From positions 3,162,001 to 3,226,000 of the forward strand of contig OZ176050.1 in NCBI GenBank assembly GCA_964247055.1: a stretch of DNA of 64,000 bases, in the 5' to 3' direction. The notes beneath the pieces were generated by a model. That model did no database searches and was not told where the DNA came from. It saw only the letters and a program-made list of their open reading frames with translations. The position numbers and the translations under genes are program-made. Shown piece after piece: positions 24,544 to 35,909 of the stretch (position 1 is its first letter; each line of letters begins with the position of its first letter). Source of the stretch: Paragordius varius. Taxonomy: Eukaryota > Nematomorpha.

Positions 24544-24964
24544 CTAGCGTAAATCTCGTGCTGCTACGCAGCCCGAGGAAGTCCTTCGGACTTCTGGGGG
24601 GAGGGGGGAATGGCATTTTACGGGGGGAGCGGGTAAAAAGAGGGCCTAAATCAAAAAAGTGACTCGACTATGTTCGGCGCAATCGAAAATAAGTAAACAA
24701 AAATCATATTTGAAATTGAATGGTCCAACACGTTCTCCGGAAAATTGTCTCAAAAACACGATTTTGTGGACTTCTGTTTTCAAAAAAACCCGTTTTTCAT
24801 ACGGGGTAGGCCCCAACTGGGGGCCTATTTCAGAAAAGGGCGAAGCTATTGTCGGGACATTTATTAATGATTATATTTTTTCGATATTTGGATTTGATTG
24901 GGTCTACCGGTTTTCGTGTACCAGATCACAAAGCCAGCATTTTCCATTTTTATAAATATATAGA
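24544..24964 (-). mobile_element. Short Helitron with both ends intact (421 bp)
   Basis: On the minus strand it runs from TCTATATATTTATAAAAATG to GCTGC-GTA-GCAGC-ACGAGATTTACGCTAG, flanked by A on the left and T on the right. The middle kilobase of the long copy at 4.0-5.4 kb is missing. This copy defines the family ends best: TC...hairpin...CTAG. It landed exactly at the edge of the Penelope fragment. Confidence 0.88.
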
Positions 24965-25014
24965 TTACCATAAATAATGTATTAATATCCATATATCTTT
25001 TAACATGCTATCCA

Positions 25015-25478
25015 TATGATAGATACTCCTTACTCAGCATCTATCATCAAAGAAACGCTTGACTAAAATTTTTGCCTTTTAACAGGCAATACGAAAAATC
25101 TTTCTCGAATTTTTACAGTCTCATACCGTGGGCAAAAAAAACTATCAAAAAAATATTTTTGTGGACTTTGTTTTTTTGAAAAAAATGGCATTTTACGGGG
25201 GTAGCGGGTAAAAAGAGGGCCTAAATCAAAAAAGTGACTCGACTATGTTCAGCGCGATCAAAAATAAGTAAACAAAATTCATATTTGAAATTGAATGGTC
25301 CAACACGTTCTCCGAAAAATTGACTTAACCCATTTTTCACACGGGGTGGGCCCGAACTGGGGACCTAATTCCAAAAAAGGGCGAAGCTATTGTCGGCGCA
25401 TTCATTAATGATTATACTTTTTCGATATTTGGATTTGATTGGGTTCACCGGTTTTCCGGAAACAGATCACAAAGTTAT
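25015..25478 (-). mobile_element. Helitron fragment, middle of a tandem set
   Basis: Same family and orientation as the neighbours. It lacks both ends but keeps the CACTTTTTTGATTTAGGCCC and CGCTTGACTAAAATTTTTGCC (complement) blocks. It is separated from the copies on either side by a few tens of bases. Confidence 0.75.
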
Positions 25479-25489
25479 ATGAAAAATCA

Positions 25490-26012
25490 GTTTTTAGCGT
25501 AGCTCCTTACCCAGCAGCTATTATCAAATAAACGGTGGACTAAAATTTTTGCCTTTTAACAGGGAATACGTGGAATTTTTATTGAATTTTTACGGTCTCA
25601 TACCTAGGGAGAAAAATCGATTTAGAAAATTATTTTTGTGGACTTTGTTTTTTGAAAAAAATGGCATTTTACGGGGGGAGCGGGTAAAAAGAGGGCCTAA
25701 ATCAAAAAAGTGACTCGAATATGTTCGGCGCAATCGAAAATAAGTAAACTAAAATCATATTTGAAATTGAATGGTCCAACACGTTCTCCGGAAAATTGTC
25801 TCAAAAACACGATTTTGTGGACTTCTGTTTTCAAAAAAAACCGTTTTTCATACGGGGTGGGCCCGAACTGGGGGCCTATTTCAAAAAAAGGGCGAAGCTA
25901 TTGTCGGAACATTTATTAATGATTTTTTTCGATATTTGGATTTGATTGGGTCTACCGGTTTTCCTGTACCAGATCACAAAGCCAGCATTTTCCATTTTTA
26001 TAAATATATAGA
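25490..26012 (-). mobile_element. Helitron copy with intact 5' end
   Basis: The 5' TCTATATATTTATAAAAATG end is at 26012 and follows an A on the minus strand. The copy extends about 520 bp and breaks off before the hairpin end. Together with the two copies to its left it forms a head-to-tail array. Confidence 0.78.
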
Positions 26013-26144
26013 TTTGCTGATATTACATTATATCATTCTAAAACTCTCGTATTTATCATCGAATATATGAATTTGCATTTGAGGTATTTTTGACTGATTT
26101 TGACTGCATTCCTACGTAGTCAATGATATTACATTTTAACCGGT

Positions 26145-27649
26145 TGTTATGCAAATCTGAAAGATATACTTTATTTTTATATCATATTTTTCTGTGTTAT
26201 ATGCAAATGTGAAATACATACCTTGGTTATATATCATAACTTTACCGTTATTTGAATTGTATTATTTTTTATATTTTTTGTGTTATATGTAGATATATAA
26301 CCTTTGTTACTTGAAACTTTATTGATATAATGCAAATCATGGACAATCAAAATTGCTATATAAACACCCTAAAAAACCAAATAAATTCAGTTCATTCCAC
26401 ATTTCTTATATTATCTCCTCATCTTTAAAAGATAACAACTGGTGGCAATTCGAGGAGCGAACTAATCTAACAACTAATCTAACACAACAGTGGAACCTCC
26501 GGGTTCCAAACTCGGATGGGGAGTTAGAGTCCAAAGTTCCACAACCATGACAATGTCAATTGCCAATATTACCAGCATGTCCAGTAAAAAATTTAATGAT
26601 AATACCAATTAGAACAATGGTAATAATTTTTCGATCACAACAATCAACCTCTGACACATTCGCGCAAGGGTTATGGGAGTGTTCATGGGCCAAACAAATG
26701 TCCCGCCTGCAACCGCAATTGCAAATGCGGAAAACCCAACCACTTCGCTAATGTAGATCAAACTGCCAAAAAAATGTTCAACCGCCATTGCACTGAAAGC
26801 GAACGGGCTAATAATCTATAGCAACTTTGAAATCATTATCAACAAATGGCTGGGGAGGACTCCCACATCATTCAACAATTGATGGATGGGTAAGTAAGAT
26901 TGGCGCGGACAAACTTGTAATAAGATTGATCGGTAAGACGCCTACCTCCCCAGGCCGAGTTAAAGCTACACCTCGACGATTTCAACAATAAGAGGATGTG
27001 TCAGTTACAAAAGGACACTGTTTAGATTCGTTACAGCGCCCATAGTATATCAGTGCGCCTGGACCAGTTTCAAAGGAATGGTCTAGGGTGGCAGGCAGAG
27101 ATCAAATGAAACACGTCGACACACATAACATAGAATGTTATCTTTCAAACTAAGATTCGTCGACACACCCACGATACCGGTCACTCAAACAATAGTAATG
27201 ATAGTGATCACGACAATAACACTAATATTAATGGTAACATTATTGATAATAATAACATAATAGCAATAATGACAATATCAATGAAAATCCGCACGAGCGT
27301 CGTTACCCCGAGAGAATTCGGCGGAAGCCGGTCGGGTTCTCTTAAGGGGGAAGTGATGTTATGCAAATCTGAAAGATATACTTTATTTTTATATCATATT
27401 TTTCTGTGTTATATGCAAATGTGAAATACATACCTTGGTTATATATCATAACTTTCACCGTTATTTGAATTGTATTATTTTTTATATTTTTTGTGTTATA
27501 TGTAGATATATAACCTTTGTTACTTGAAACTTTATTGATATAATGCAAATCATGGACAATCAAAATTGCTATATAAACACCCTAAAAAACCAAATAAATT
27601 CAGTTCATTTCACATTTATTATATTATCCCTTTATCTTAAAAGATAACA
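26145..27649 (+). mobile_element. Short non-autonomous LTR retrotransposon (fossil)
   Basis: Two direct LTRs of 293 bp each (26145-26437 and 27357-27649) start TGTTATGCA, end GATAACA and differ at only a handful of sites. A 5-bp target duplication, CCGGT, flanks the whole (26140-26144 and 27650-27654). The internal 0.9 kb has a primer-site-like start (TGGTGGC...), a polypurine tract (AAGGGGGAAG) just before the right LTR and a weak gag zinc-knuckle remnant. No protease, reverse transcriptase or integrase is present. It is broken as a coding element but structurally complete and fairly young judging by LTR similarity. Superfamily uncertain. Confidence 0.85.
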
Positions 27650-27654
27650 CCGGT

Positions 27655-28932
27655 CAAACAATCAACTCTAGGCATTATCATTGATTTGGCCTATTTTATA
27701 CAAACCAAAAAAAAACAAATGCGATTGTGTATATTAGGAGCTAGCACGTTGCGACTCCGCTTTCTCATAGATAAGCGTTTCCCATATTAAATGATCATGA
27801 GACTCCTAAATTATTTGAATGGTTTAGGTTTGTAACTGATTTAAGGATATTAAACCACCGCTTTTTGGGGCAGCCTTTATTGCAGATATCATCGATCAGT
27901 TCAAAAGTAATGTTTTGTCCACTGAAGCAGATCGTAGAATATGACCAAATATTTTAGACTGAACATTATTAGATCAATTGTAAATAAAATAGTTAATTAT
28001 GGCGGCAAAATACGGGCCGAAAGAAATATTTTTTGAGCAAGGGGCGTACATTATATAACATTTATCAATATTGCAGACACACGTGTTTATATGTTAATAA
28101 TCTAAATCAATATACCAAAGTGCGATCGCATACAAATCGCACTTAAAAAAATAAACCATACCAAAACTACTGAAAAATTAGTTAGTTGAAGCTTGCTTTA
28201 ATGCCAACAATGTCACACCTCCACAAAAATGCACATTAGAAAACTTTATAAACAACAGACTCAATTATTTGGGCTGGGAGCGATGAAAATTTTCGTTGGA
28301 ACCAACCACTAAGAAAGCCCGACGCACACCTGAAACGACAGCATTAAACATAACAAAAGAACACTAAACCTAACCAAATGTTTAGAAAAAGCTGAATGGA
28401 ATAAGGTAATTTGTTGCAAACTTTGAACATAAATATAATAAAAAAATACAGTGATTCAAAATTACAAAGACCAAGCATACAAATACACTTAAAATTTTTA
28501 ATTAAAACAATGTTTTTCAATCCTCAATTTTGTCTATGATAATTTGTAGATAACTCTTGGTTTTACCAAACACTGTTTAATTACTTAGACAGGTCATCAT
28601 TTTAGTGAAGGGTAGACTGGTAATATTATATAACTCCGATAAACGGGATTTGCAATTTAACACATGGCTCATTTCTATTTATACTGCATAAATCGTTATT
28701 AAATATCATAATCCACATGCTTTAGTAACTATTATTACCACTGTGTGCAGTTATAAATAAATACTTAAAAATCGATTTTTATTTGACAAATATTGTTAAA
28801 AAACATTTAAAAATATAACATTGGAATGGATTGGGTGGTTTTTAAACGCAAAAGTAAATATGCATATCACTATCATTAATAAAAAATTGTTTACATTATT
28901 TTTGTTATTCAAATTGTTTAATTACAATAATA
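27655..28932. other. Upstream region of annexin A
   Basis: About 1.3 kb between the LTR fossil and the annexin A start codon. I see no gene. A GC-richer patch at about 28190-28360 has no usable frame that I recognise. Confidence 0.45.
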
Positions 28933-28992
28933 ATGAAGCTTGAATGGGCCTTTTTGTATATAATATTCGCCCTGTTTTTGGCGAAAAGCTTT
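28933..28992 (+). other. Signal peptide coding region of annexin A
   Basis: M-K-L-E-W then a hydrophobic run of about 12 residues (AFLYIIFALFLA) and a small-residue region KSFGAYV. The ATG is the first in the exon and is followed in frame by the annexin core after a 26-nt intron. Confidence 0.75.
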
Positions 28993-31900
28993 GGCGCTTA
29001 TGTGGTAAATATTTTAATTTAAAATATAAGCCTATGCCAACTATTGTTCCTGCCCCAGATGCTGACCCACAAAAAGATGCTATGCTATTGAGGAAAGCTT
29101 TAGCTGGATTCGGTATGTAAACCTATTCACTATATTTAAAAAATAATTATTATTATTATTATTAAATATTGCTAAACTTTTAAAATTGGGGGTATTATTT
29201 TTTAAATATCTACTTCTGAATGGTATGAGTTGGCAAAAGTCTTACTACATCAGTATTATATATCATATCACACTTGGTTGAATCTCTATATCAGCACTGA
29301 AATCCGGTCAAAAAATAATTTTTTTGTATTAATCCGCATGACTAGTCGTCTCTCTAAGAAACTACAAGTCTGTGAAATACATTTGTTGAATTCTTTGTAA
29401 TGTTTCTTCCGTATCCATTATGTATCAAGGCTCGTTTAAATGGATTACATATTCAAAATCTCCCAAAATCACAAATTATAAACTCACATGTCTCCGGCTT
29501 AAAAATTTGTTTCAATGCTAAAATCATGGATTTTGACACCATTATATGTTTTATTTTCTAAAATAGCACGACAACTTACAAATCAAGTAGGTATCCTATG
29601 AATGTTTCAAAGTGTTCTTAGATCTATCCATAAAATTTGGTTAAACAATTTTTTAAATTAAATTATGTTATAATTCATCTACAATTATAAAAATAGCCTT
29701 AATAATACGCATATCAAATTTTATTTATAATTCGAATATAAAATTTATTTATTTGCTTTTATGAATAAATAGACTAGTTTCGGAACTCCAAATGGTGTTC
29801 CGTTGAGAAATTTTAAAACATAATTAAAAATTGAGTCTAGGTGTTTCACTTGTAAAATCTAATTAAAACGTGCTTTTCCAATTGGGCTAATTGTACCCAT
29901 CCTCTTGATGAAAGTAAGCGGAGTGCCGCTTCATAATAATTACACATTCTCGAAATGCATTAGTTTATTAAAATTGTTATGGGATGTTATTACCGAAATT
30001 TATGTAATAATACAAATAAGTGACTTGTGCTGACTTTTATCATTTATTTTTAAAATTATTAATATTAAAGCAATATATTAGTATTTTTGCACCTTCATCG
30101 CTTTGAATTTTTTATAAAAAAGGCTGCTTGCGAAGATTAAAGTTTGACCACTATAGTGACTCAAGAAAATATCAAACAATAAGATTTATCATGTTACATC
30201 ACAAAAATTAACTATATAAAATTTGCGATGTTTAAATATTATTTGTGCTGTTTAAACCAAGGTAAAATAACGTGTTCATGCTCAATACAAAAGTGATACA
30301 ATAGTTTAATTCAAATACTAGATTTGTCTATAAAAGATAACAATAGTTTAATTCAAATACTAGATTTGTCTATAAAAGATAATCTACATATTTCCTTATC
30401 CGAAGTTTTCTGGTTCTTTCTCTATTGTCTTTTCAGCCATTTCGACCTTGGAAAGTTTATCGTTCTCCTTTCCTTTGTTATGTTACCCCCTCTTCCCGAT
30501 TATTGGTTGCAATATTAAACTCATCAGTTTGGTTTATCGTTGGACCAAAATCATACCCCGCTTCATTCTTCGCGACGCCGGCGTGATTAATCCTCATGTT
30601 TTCAAAGCGTTTGTATGCCATCTTTTACCGGCGAGAGCCCCTGTTCTCTCCAAAATTGAACCTTTTCTATACCCCGTATTGATTTCATTCTTTATGTACA
30701 CCTCTTCGTCCGGTGTGAAAATTTAATTAAGTATGATGTCTTCATCTAATTGTTGCAAGGGTGTTTTTTAACCCAGGATAAAGGGGTAGCGAAAGATTCC
30801 CAGCTCGAGATAGAAAGGGAAATGACAATAGAAAAAGAAACAGAAAGAAGATATTTGCTCGGGGGAAAAGCACTGGATCGGCTTGATTCAGATAAGGGGA
30901 TATGATAGATTTGAACACATCATTTAAAACTTGGTATGGACAAATTTAAATGTCAGATTTAAATATATTTATAACTGATAATTTGTTGAAATATCGTGGG
31001 CAGAAGAAGTTATTAATGGAAGTCTCCTAAATTGGAAAAGATTCGTATGCGAAGTAGACGTGAGTAAATTTGATAATCATGGTGGATGGAGATTTGCTAG
31101 TAGGCCTCTTTAAGATTCAGGGTAGTAAAATTTTCTCTGCCCAACTGATCAAAGTTGGACAATGATCGACTGAAACCAAACATGGGTTAAATGTAACTCA
31201 AAAATCCCCACATATGCGATCATTTTTTCTTAACTATCACCAACGGAGTTACCCAGTCGATTCGCGTTTTCGAGGAGGTAATGGCTTCAATGATACCCAG
31301 ACTCTCGAGCCTTTTTAATTCAGCGATGGGCACCCTACGTGCAAATGTTTTTGGGATGCTACCCTTTTTCAAAACAACTTGATGGGTGGTCCTGTATAAC
31401 ACCCAATACCCTCACCAAACAAATATTTTAATATCTTCATCCACACAATAAACTTTTCACATAGACTATCCGGGAATCTACATTAGAAACTTTTTTTTTC
31501 CATAGTAACCCAATGTTACCCCAATCCTCATTTTAACAACACACTATAGCTGATTGGCCATTTGTTACTTTCACATCTACCACGCTTTTCCCCATCATTT
31601 CCACGCCTTGAGGATTGATCCCCACTATTGGACCCGCAGGTGTTAAAGTCGGCCTCCCAATCTCCTGCCAGGTGCTTTTCCCTCATATTTGAGCTCCGGT
31701 ATCATACACCATCCTCACCCAATGGCCATTCAGAATTGCTTGCGTGTGGGCCTCATTATTATTATTGTTACCATTCGCTATATTAAATCGCCGGCAACAC
31801 CTGCCAAAGGACCTCGTCCTTTGCATCGGTATTTCTTGAAGCGGACCAGTTGATCGCATGGACATACCCGCATTTTCCGCACTTCTTTTTTATCATCATC

Positions 31901-33001
31901 TCCTGCCTATTATCGGAACCCTTCAATCAAACAACTATCCCCCCACATACGCCATCGCCATTTCCACCACCATTTCCAACGTGACCGTTTACCGTCAAAC
32001 ATTGCAACCGGAAATTTCGTAAACAGAACCATCTCTGATTCTTAACATTGCATCTTCCCCAGAGTTGCACCTGGCCGCACATTCCTTTACCCGAATCAAA
32101 TAATCTATCACTGATTCCGTGGCTTCCCTGCCTATGTGTAACTTAGAATATTGCTGCGAACACATTGTATGTGGGCGCGAATATTTTTTTTCCAGCTGCC
32201 ATCAAAGCATCTACTTCACTTCCTCTAATTGTACAGAAAACAAACTATTTAACTTTGTAATATGGTTAAGACCAATGGCCAATAACAAATTTTTCTTATA
32301 TCATCGTTTGCTTCCATCAATTTGACTTTTAACATTATATTTACATAATCGATATAGTCAAAGCTAGTTGCGAGATTATATTCTTTCCCCATTTAATATT
32401 TCCATGCACGAATGTAGTGTAATAAAGAAAACCACGCCAAATATGGTGACTCGAGAAATTATAAAAAATAAAATTTAATAAGACCACCTTAATTTATTGA
32501 TACATGCATATAGCGTTTTTATGATGTATCTTTATCATGTGCGCACAATTATATATTTTTAATAATAATATTTAACATTCTTTCAGGCACCAACATTGAT
32601 TCATTGGTTAAAATTATTGGGAGTCGGACCAATTTTCAGCGAATACAAGCTGGCGAAGTATACAAACAAAAATACGGACGGGTACGAAAACTTATTATAT
32701 TTGTTTTTGGATATTTCGATTTTTTATATATCATGTTAATTATAAATTATTTATAATTACGGGTATTCACTCATTATTTTGATATAATATAAACTAAAAT
32801 AATTTTGTTATTAAATATACCACATTACAGGATCTATTGAAGCACATTAAAAGTGATACAAATAGAAAATTTGAGAAGATGATGGTGGCTTTGATTACAC
32901 CTGCAGCTGAGTATGATGCAGATCTTGTGCGCGAATCTGTCAAAGTATTTTACAAAATGTTTAGTTAACCTTAAATTTAATTCTAAACGATAGATAATAA
33001 T

Positions 33002-33055
<54 letters not shown>

Positions 33056-34822
33056 ATATTAAGGGCTTTGGAACAGATCTTGATACGTTGATGGAAATTT
33101 TATTTACTAGAAGTCCTCGACAACTTAAAGCCATGGCTGCCGCTTACCAACGAAGTATAACAACGATATACGATAAAATATATATTTTTTATTATTCAAT
33201 TATAGTAAAATTTAAATTATGAAGACAAACCTTAAAAAGTAAAATGATTGTTTTTATTTCTAATCATTACAAAAATATAAAATTGAGTATGCTATCATCT
33301 AATTATTTTCTTAATGCATTATTTGTTATACACAAAAGGTTATAAAAATATGTTTTTTTCATGAAATTTACTTTCACGTTTTGTATTTTAAATTTCAATT
33401 TTAATCTTGTTAACATAAACATTTTGCATTTATTTTGACATACAGAATACAGGAGAGATATGATACGTGATATTAAAAGAGACACGAGCGGTAAAGTTGA
33501 AGATTTATTGGCTGAGATTGCAAAAGTAATTTTATATTTATATATCATCAATATAAACTCTTAATCTCCTAAATTTATTATAATTTTTTAAGGGAAATAG
33601 AGATCCATCGGATACATTGGATCCCAACGCAGCCGCCGCAGCTGCCAAAGTATATTTTTCATATGTTGTCTCAACTTTTAACAATATTTTTAAGTATAGA
33701 AGATTTTTCCAACTTTATTATTCGGAAAATTGATCCCATATGTATTTTCCTGAAGTTTTAAATTTTATTTTTTGACTAGAGCATTGGTTCCCAACCTTTT
33801 TTTGTCCACGCCTTACCAAACTGAAAAAAATATTCCTAGGTCCGCCCCCTTCTTCTCCCCAAAAAACAAAGATAAAAATGCAAAATTATATATAATATTA
33901 TAAACATCTTAACCAAGATCATTGTATATGTTTCCATATCGGGGATTCTGATAATTAGTATCTGAAACCCTCATTAACCAATTTTTTGCTTCCTCCTCCC
34001 CCCTCCCCTAGTATCTTCGCCCCCCTTTTGGTATACTGGACTAGAGGATTAGTTACGAATTATTTTCTACATGATTTTCCATTTATATATTTGACAGAAA
34101 TTGAGCAGTGGAGTCATATCAAATTATTTGGGTGCTTATAATGCGGATCTTATTAAAATACTTACAACCTGGAATTATAATCAACTACGGTTATTTTTTG
34201 AACAGTATCAACGGGTTAATCGTCGAAGTTTAGAACAAGATATTCTCAAGTACAGTCATGGCGAGACAAAAAAAGCTCTCCTTGCATATGGTATATAAAT
34301 TATTGCGGACGAAAATATATCTAACCATTTGAAAAAAAAATATTTTTTAAATAGCCATTAAATATTATTAGGTTCAAATTATTTTTATTAGCGATATATA
34401 CTCATTTTTTAGTATAATTTTAAACATTCGCCAAAAACAATTTTGACTTTATTAGTGAAATGTGTTCAAAATCCTGCCTTATTTTTTGCTGAACGTATTC
34501 ACCACGCAATCAAAGGATTCGGTACAAAGGATAAAGATTTGATCAGAATTTTCGCAACACGTACTGAAGTGGATATGGGAACTATTAAATCTGAATACTT
34601 CAACAAATACAATAAGCCAATGGAAAAAGAGATTAGAGTAAATATCTTATCTTTGAATTACTAAATAATTAAGAATATCTAATATATTTAATATTTGCAA
34701 CCTTCATATTTTATATTTTTTAGGGTGACGTGTCTGGTAAATTTCAAAAGATTTTGTTAGCCCTTTTGTGGGGAAATCTTCGTCCAATTACAGCTCAAGA
34801 CTTAAGATATCAACAACCATAA
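28933..34822 (+). CDS. Annexin A: four-repeat annexin with an N-terminal signal peptide
   Basis: Ten exons in matching phase: 28933-29004, 29031-29112, 32587-32681, 32831-32944, 33064-33154, 33446-33525, 33593-33649, 34098-34290, 34456-34637, 34724-34822 (1065 nt, 354 aa). Four annexin repeats follow a short linker (PMPTIVPAPDADP). Repeats 1, 2 and 4 carry the type II calcium site GFGT, and repeat 3 a diverged YLGA. Annexins bind acidic phospholipids in a calcium-dependent way. Exon 1 encodes MKLEWAFLYIIFALFLAKSF, a clear hydrophobic leader with a likely cleavage near AYV; typical annexins have none, so this one may enter the secretory pathway. Intron 1 is only 26 nt. Intron 2 (3.5 kb) holds an old Gypsy-type fossil. 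AATAAA lies at 34931. The gene is a close paralogue of the annexin at 48.3-52.9 kb. Confidence 0.95.
29005..29030 (+). other. Annexin A intron 1, 26 nt
   Basis: GTAAATATTT...ATATAAG, phase 0, between the leader exon and the PMPTIVP linker. Annexin B has a 25-nt intron at the same place. Confidence 0.8.
30299..30382. repeat. Tandem duplication, two 42-bp units
   Basis: Two consecutive identical units beginning CAATAGTTTAATTCAAATAC, in intron 2 of annexin A. Confidence 0.8.
30400..32330 (-). mobile_element. Gypsy-type LTR retroelement fossil in annexin A intron 2
   Basis: Higher-GC stretch in the intron. Read on the minus strand it has, in family order, a Cys-rich gag remnant (near 31.87 kb), an aspartic-protease motif of the DTGA type (near 31.7 kb) and the beginning of a Ty3/Gypsy reverse transcriptase (31220-31402). 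LTRs were not identified, and the left part of the span is assigned by composition only. It is old and broken many times over. It lies antisense to the host gene. Confidence 0.65.
33003..33052. repeat. (TA)n microsatellite next to an annexin A splice acceptor
   Basis: About 25 TA/AT units fill the end of intron 4. The acceptor AAG at 33061-33063 follows only some ten bases later, so the repeat replaces the usual pyrimidine tract. Confidence 0.85.
33782..34038. mobile_element. hAT-type MITE in annexin A intron 7
   Basis: A 257-bp element begins CATTGGTTCCCAACCTTTTT, close to the CAGTGGTTCCCAACC end of many hAT elements. It is flanked by a perfect 8-bp duplication, GACTAGAG, at 33774-33781 and 34039-34046. 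The right end (TTGGTATACTG) is a decayed inverted match. No coding capacity. Confidence 0.8.
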
Positions 34823-35178
34823 ATGTTCTTTTTGCGATGCATTGCAAATTTTGTAAATCACAAATTTATATATAAATTGGTTATTTTAAAATTAAAACTT
34901 TATTAGATCAAACAATAGTCAATTTAAATCAATAAATATAACTTGAATCACATATATTTTATATATAACCATGTAAAATACGATCCCAGGCAATCATTCA
35001 ATATTTATGTAAATTGTTTAGATGAACGCGATAATATTATAACAAATAATACAAAAAATGTTTATCATGGTGTCTGAATAATGGCTGCTAATGTAATATC
35101 AACCAACTAAATATAGATATTGTAAATTTATCATAGAATTTCACTTATTTTTTCTTTAACATTTTATGCTTCTGCAGG

Positions 35179-35270
35179 GCCTACAAAATTATGTCATTGT
35201 AAAACTATAGAAGCGACAGAAACGTGTACATTTAACAAACCAACTAAGATTACAAGAAAATCCGTAAAAG
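35179..35270 (+). CDS. Possible orphan exon, Cys-containing
   Basis: TTCTGCAG acceptor, then an open frame GPTKLCHCKTIEATETCTF... of about 30 codons ending at AAA|GTATTA. Composition looks coding against the background, with three cysteines. No flanking exon found and no family recognised. It could be a relic or part of an unannotated small secreted protein. Confidence 0.22.
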
Positions 35271-35279
35271 TATTATGAG

Positions 35280-35909
35280 TACGGTTGTGCTGATATGACC
35301 AGGTCAATGACTATTTATTTTTGGACCACGGTCATTAAAAAAACAGCTGTTTTTTGTGTTGGTAAATTTTTTTGGAAGAGAAATAGTAAGATTTTATTGT
35401 TTTTTAATATATTTTTAAAAAAATTTTAATTAAATATTTAATATGCTTATTTAATAATATAAAAATGTTAAACATGCATCGTTATAAGATTAGCATTTAT
35501 GCATATAAAAAATCAAGCACTTTGCAAAATAAGCAATTATTCCATAGAACCAATAAAATAAAAAAACATTTTATAATTGGAAATTACAATGATGAAAGAA
35601 AGTGTAAAACAAACTTGAAAATTTTATTTGCAATATCCAGTATTAAAAGCTGTGTATTTGAAGGTTTAGAAAGCCACAAACATGTGGCAAAATTCATTTG
35701 AAAACAAAAGTCTTTTAAATTTGATTGAAAATATTTGTAAATAATTACAAAAAAAAATGTATAATATAAGAAAAACATGACATTAGTGAAATAATGCCGT
35801 AAGAACATTATTTTCACATGATATTTACTTAAGTAAAAAGTGGTCACGACCATGGTCTGACTGGGTCTGATTGGACTTTTTTGAAAATGCAGTTAAATGC
35901 ACAACCCTA
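35280..35909. mobile_element. hAT-like non-autonomous element (630 bp)
   Basis: Inverted ends TACGGTTGTGC / TAGGGTTGTGC with subterminal GGTC/GACC-rich blocks. The flanking 8-bp duplication is ATTATGAG (35272-35279) and ATTGTGAG (35910-35917), one mismatch. No transposase frame. Confidence 0.72.

Noticed and set aside
28933-34822. Annexin A as a processed or chimeric pseudogene
   Set aside because: All ten exons keep phase, canonical splice sites and family residues; no internal stop.
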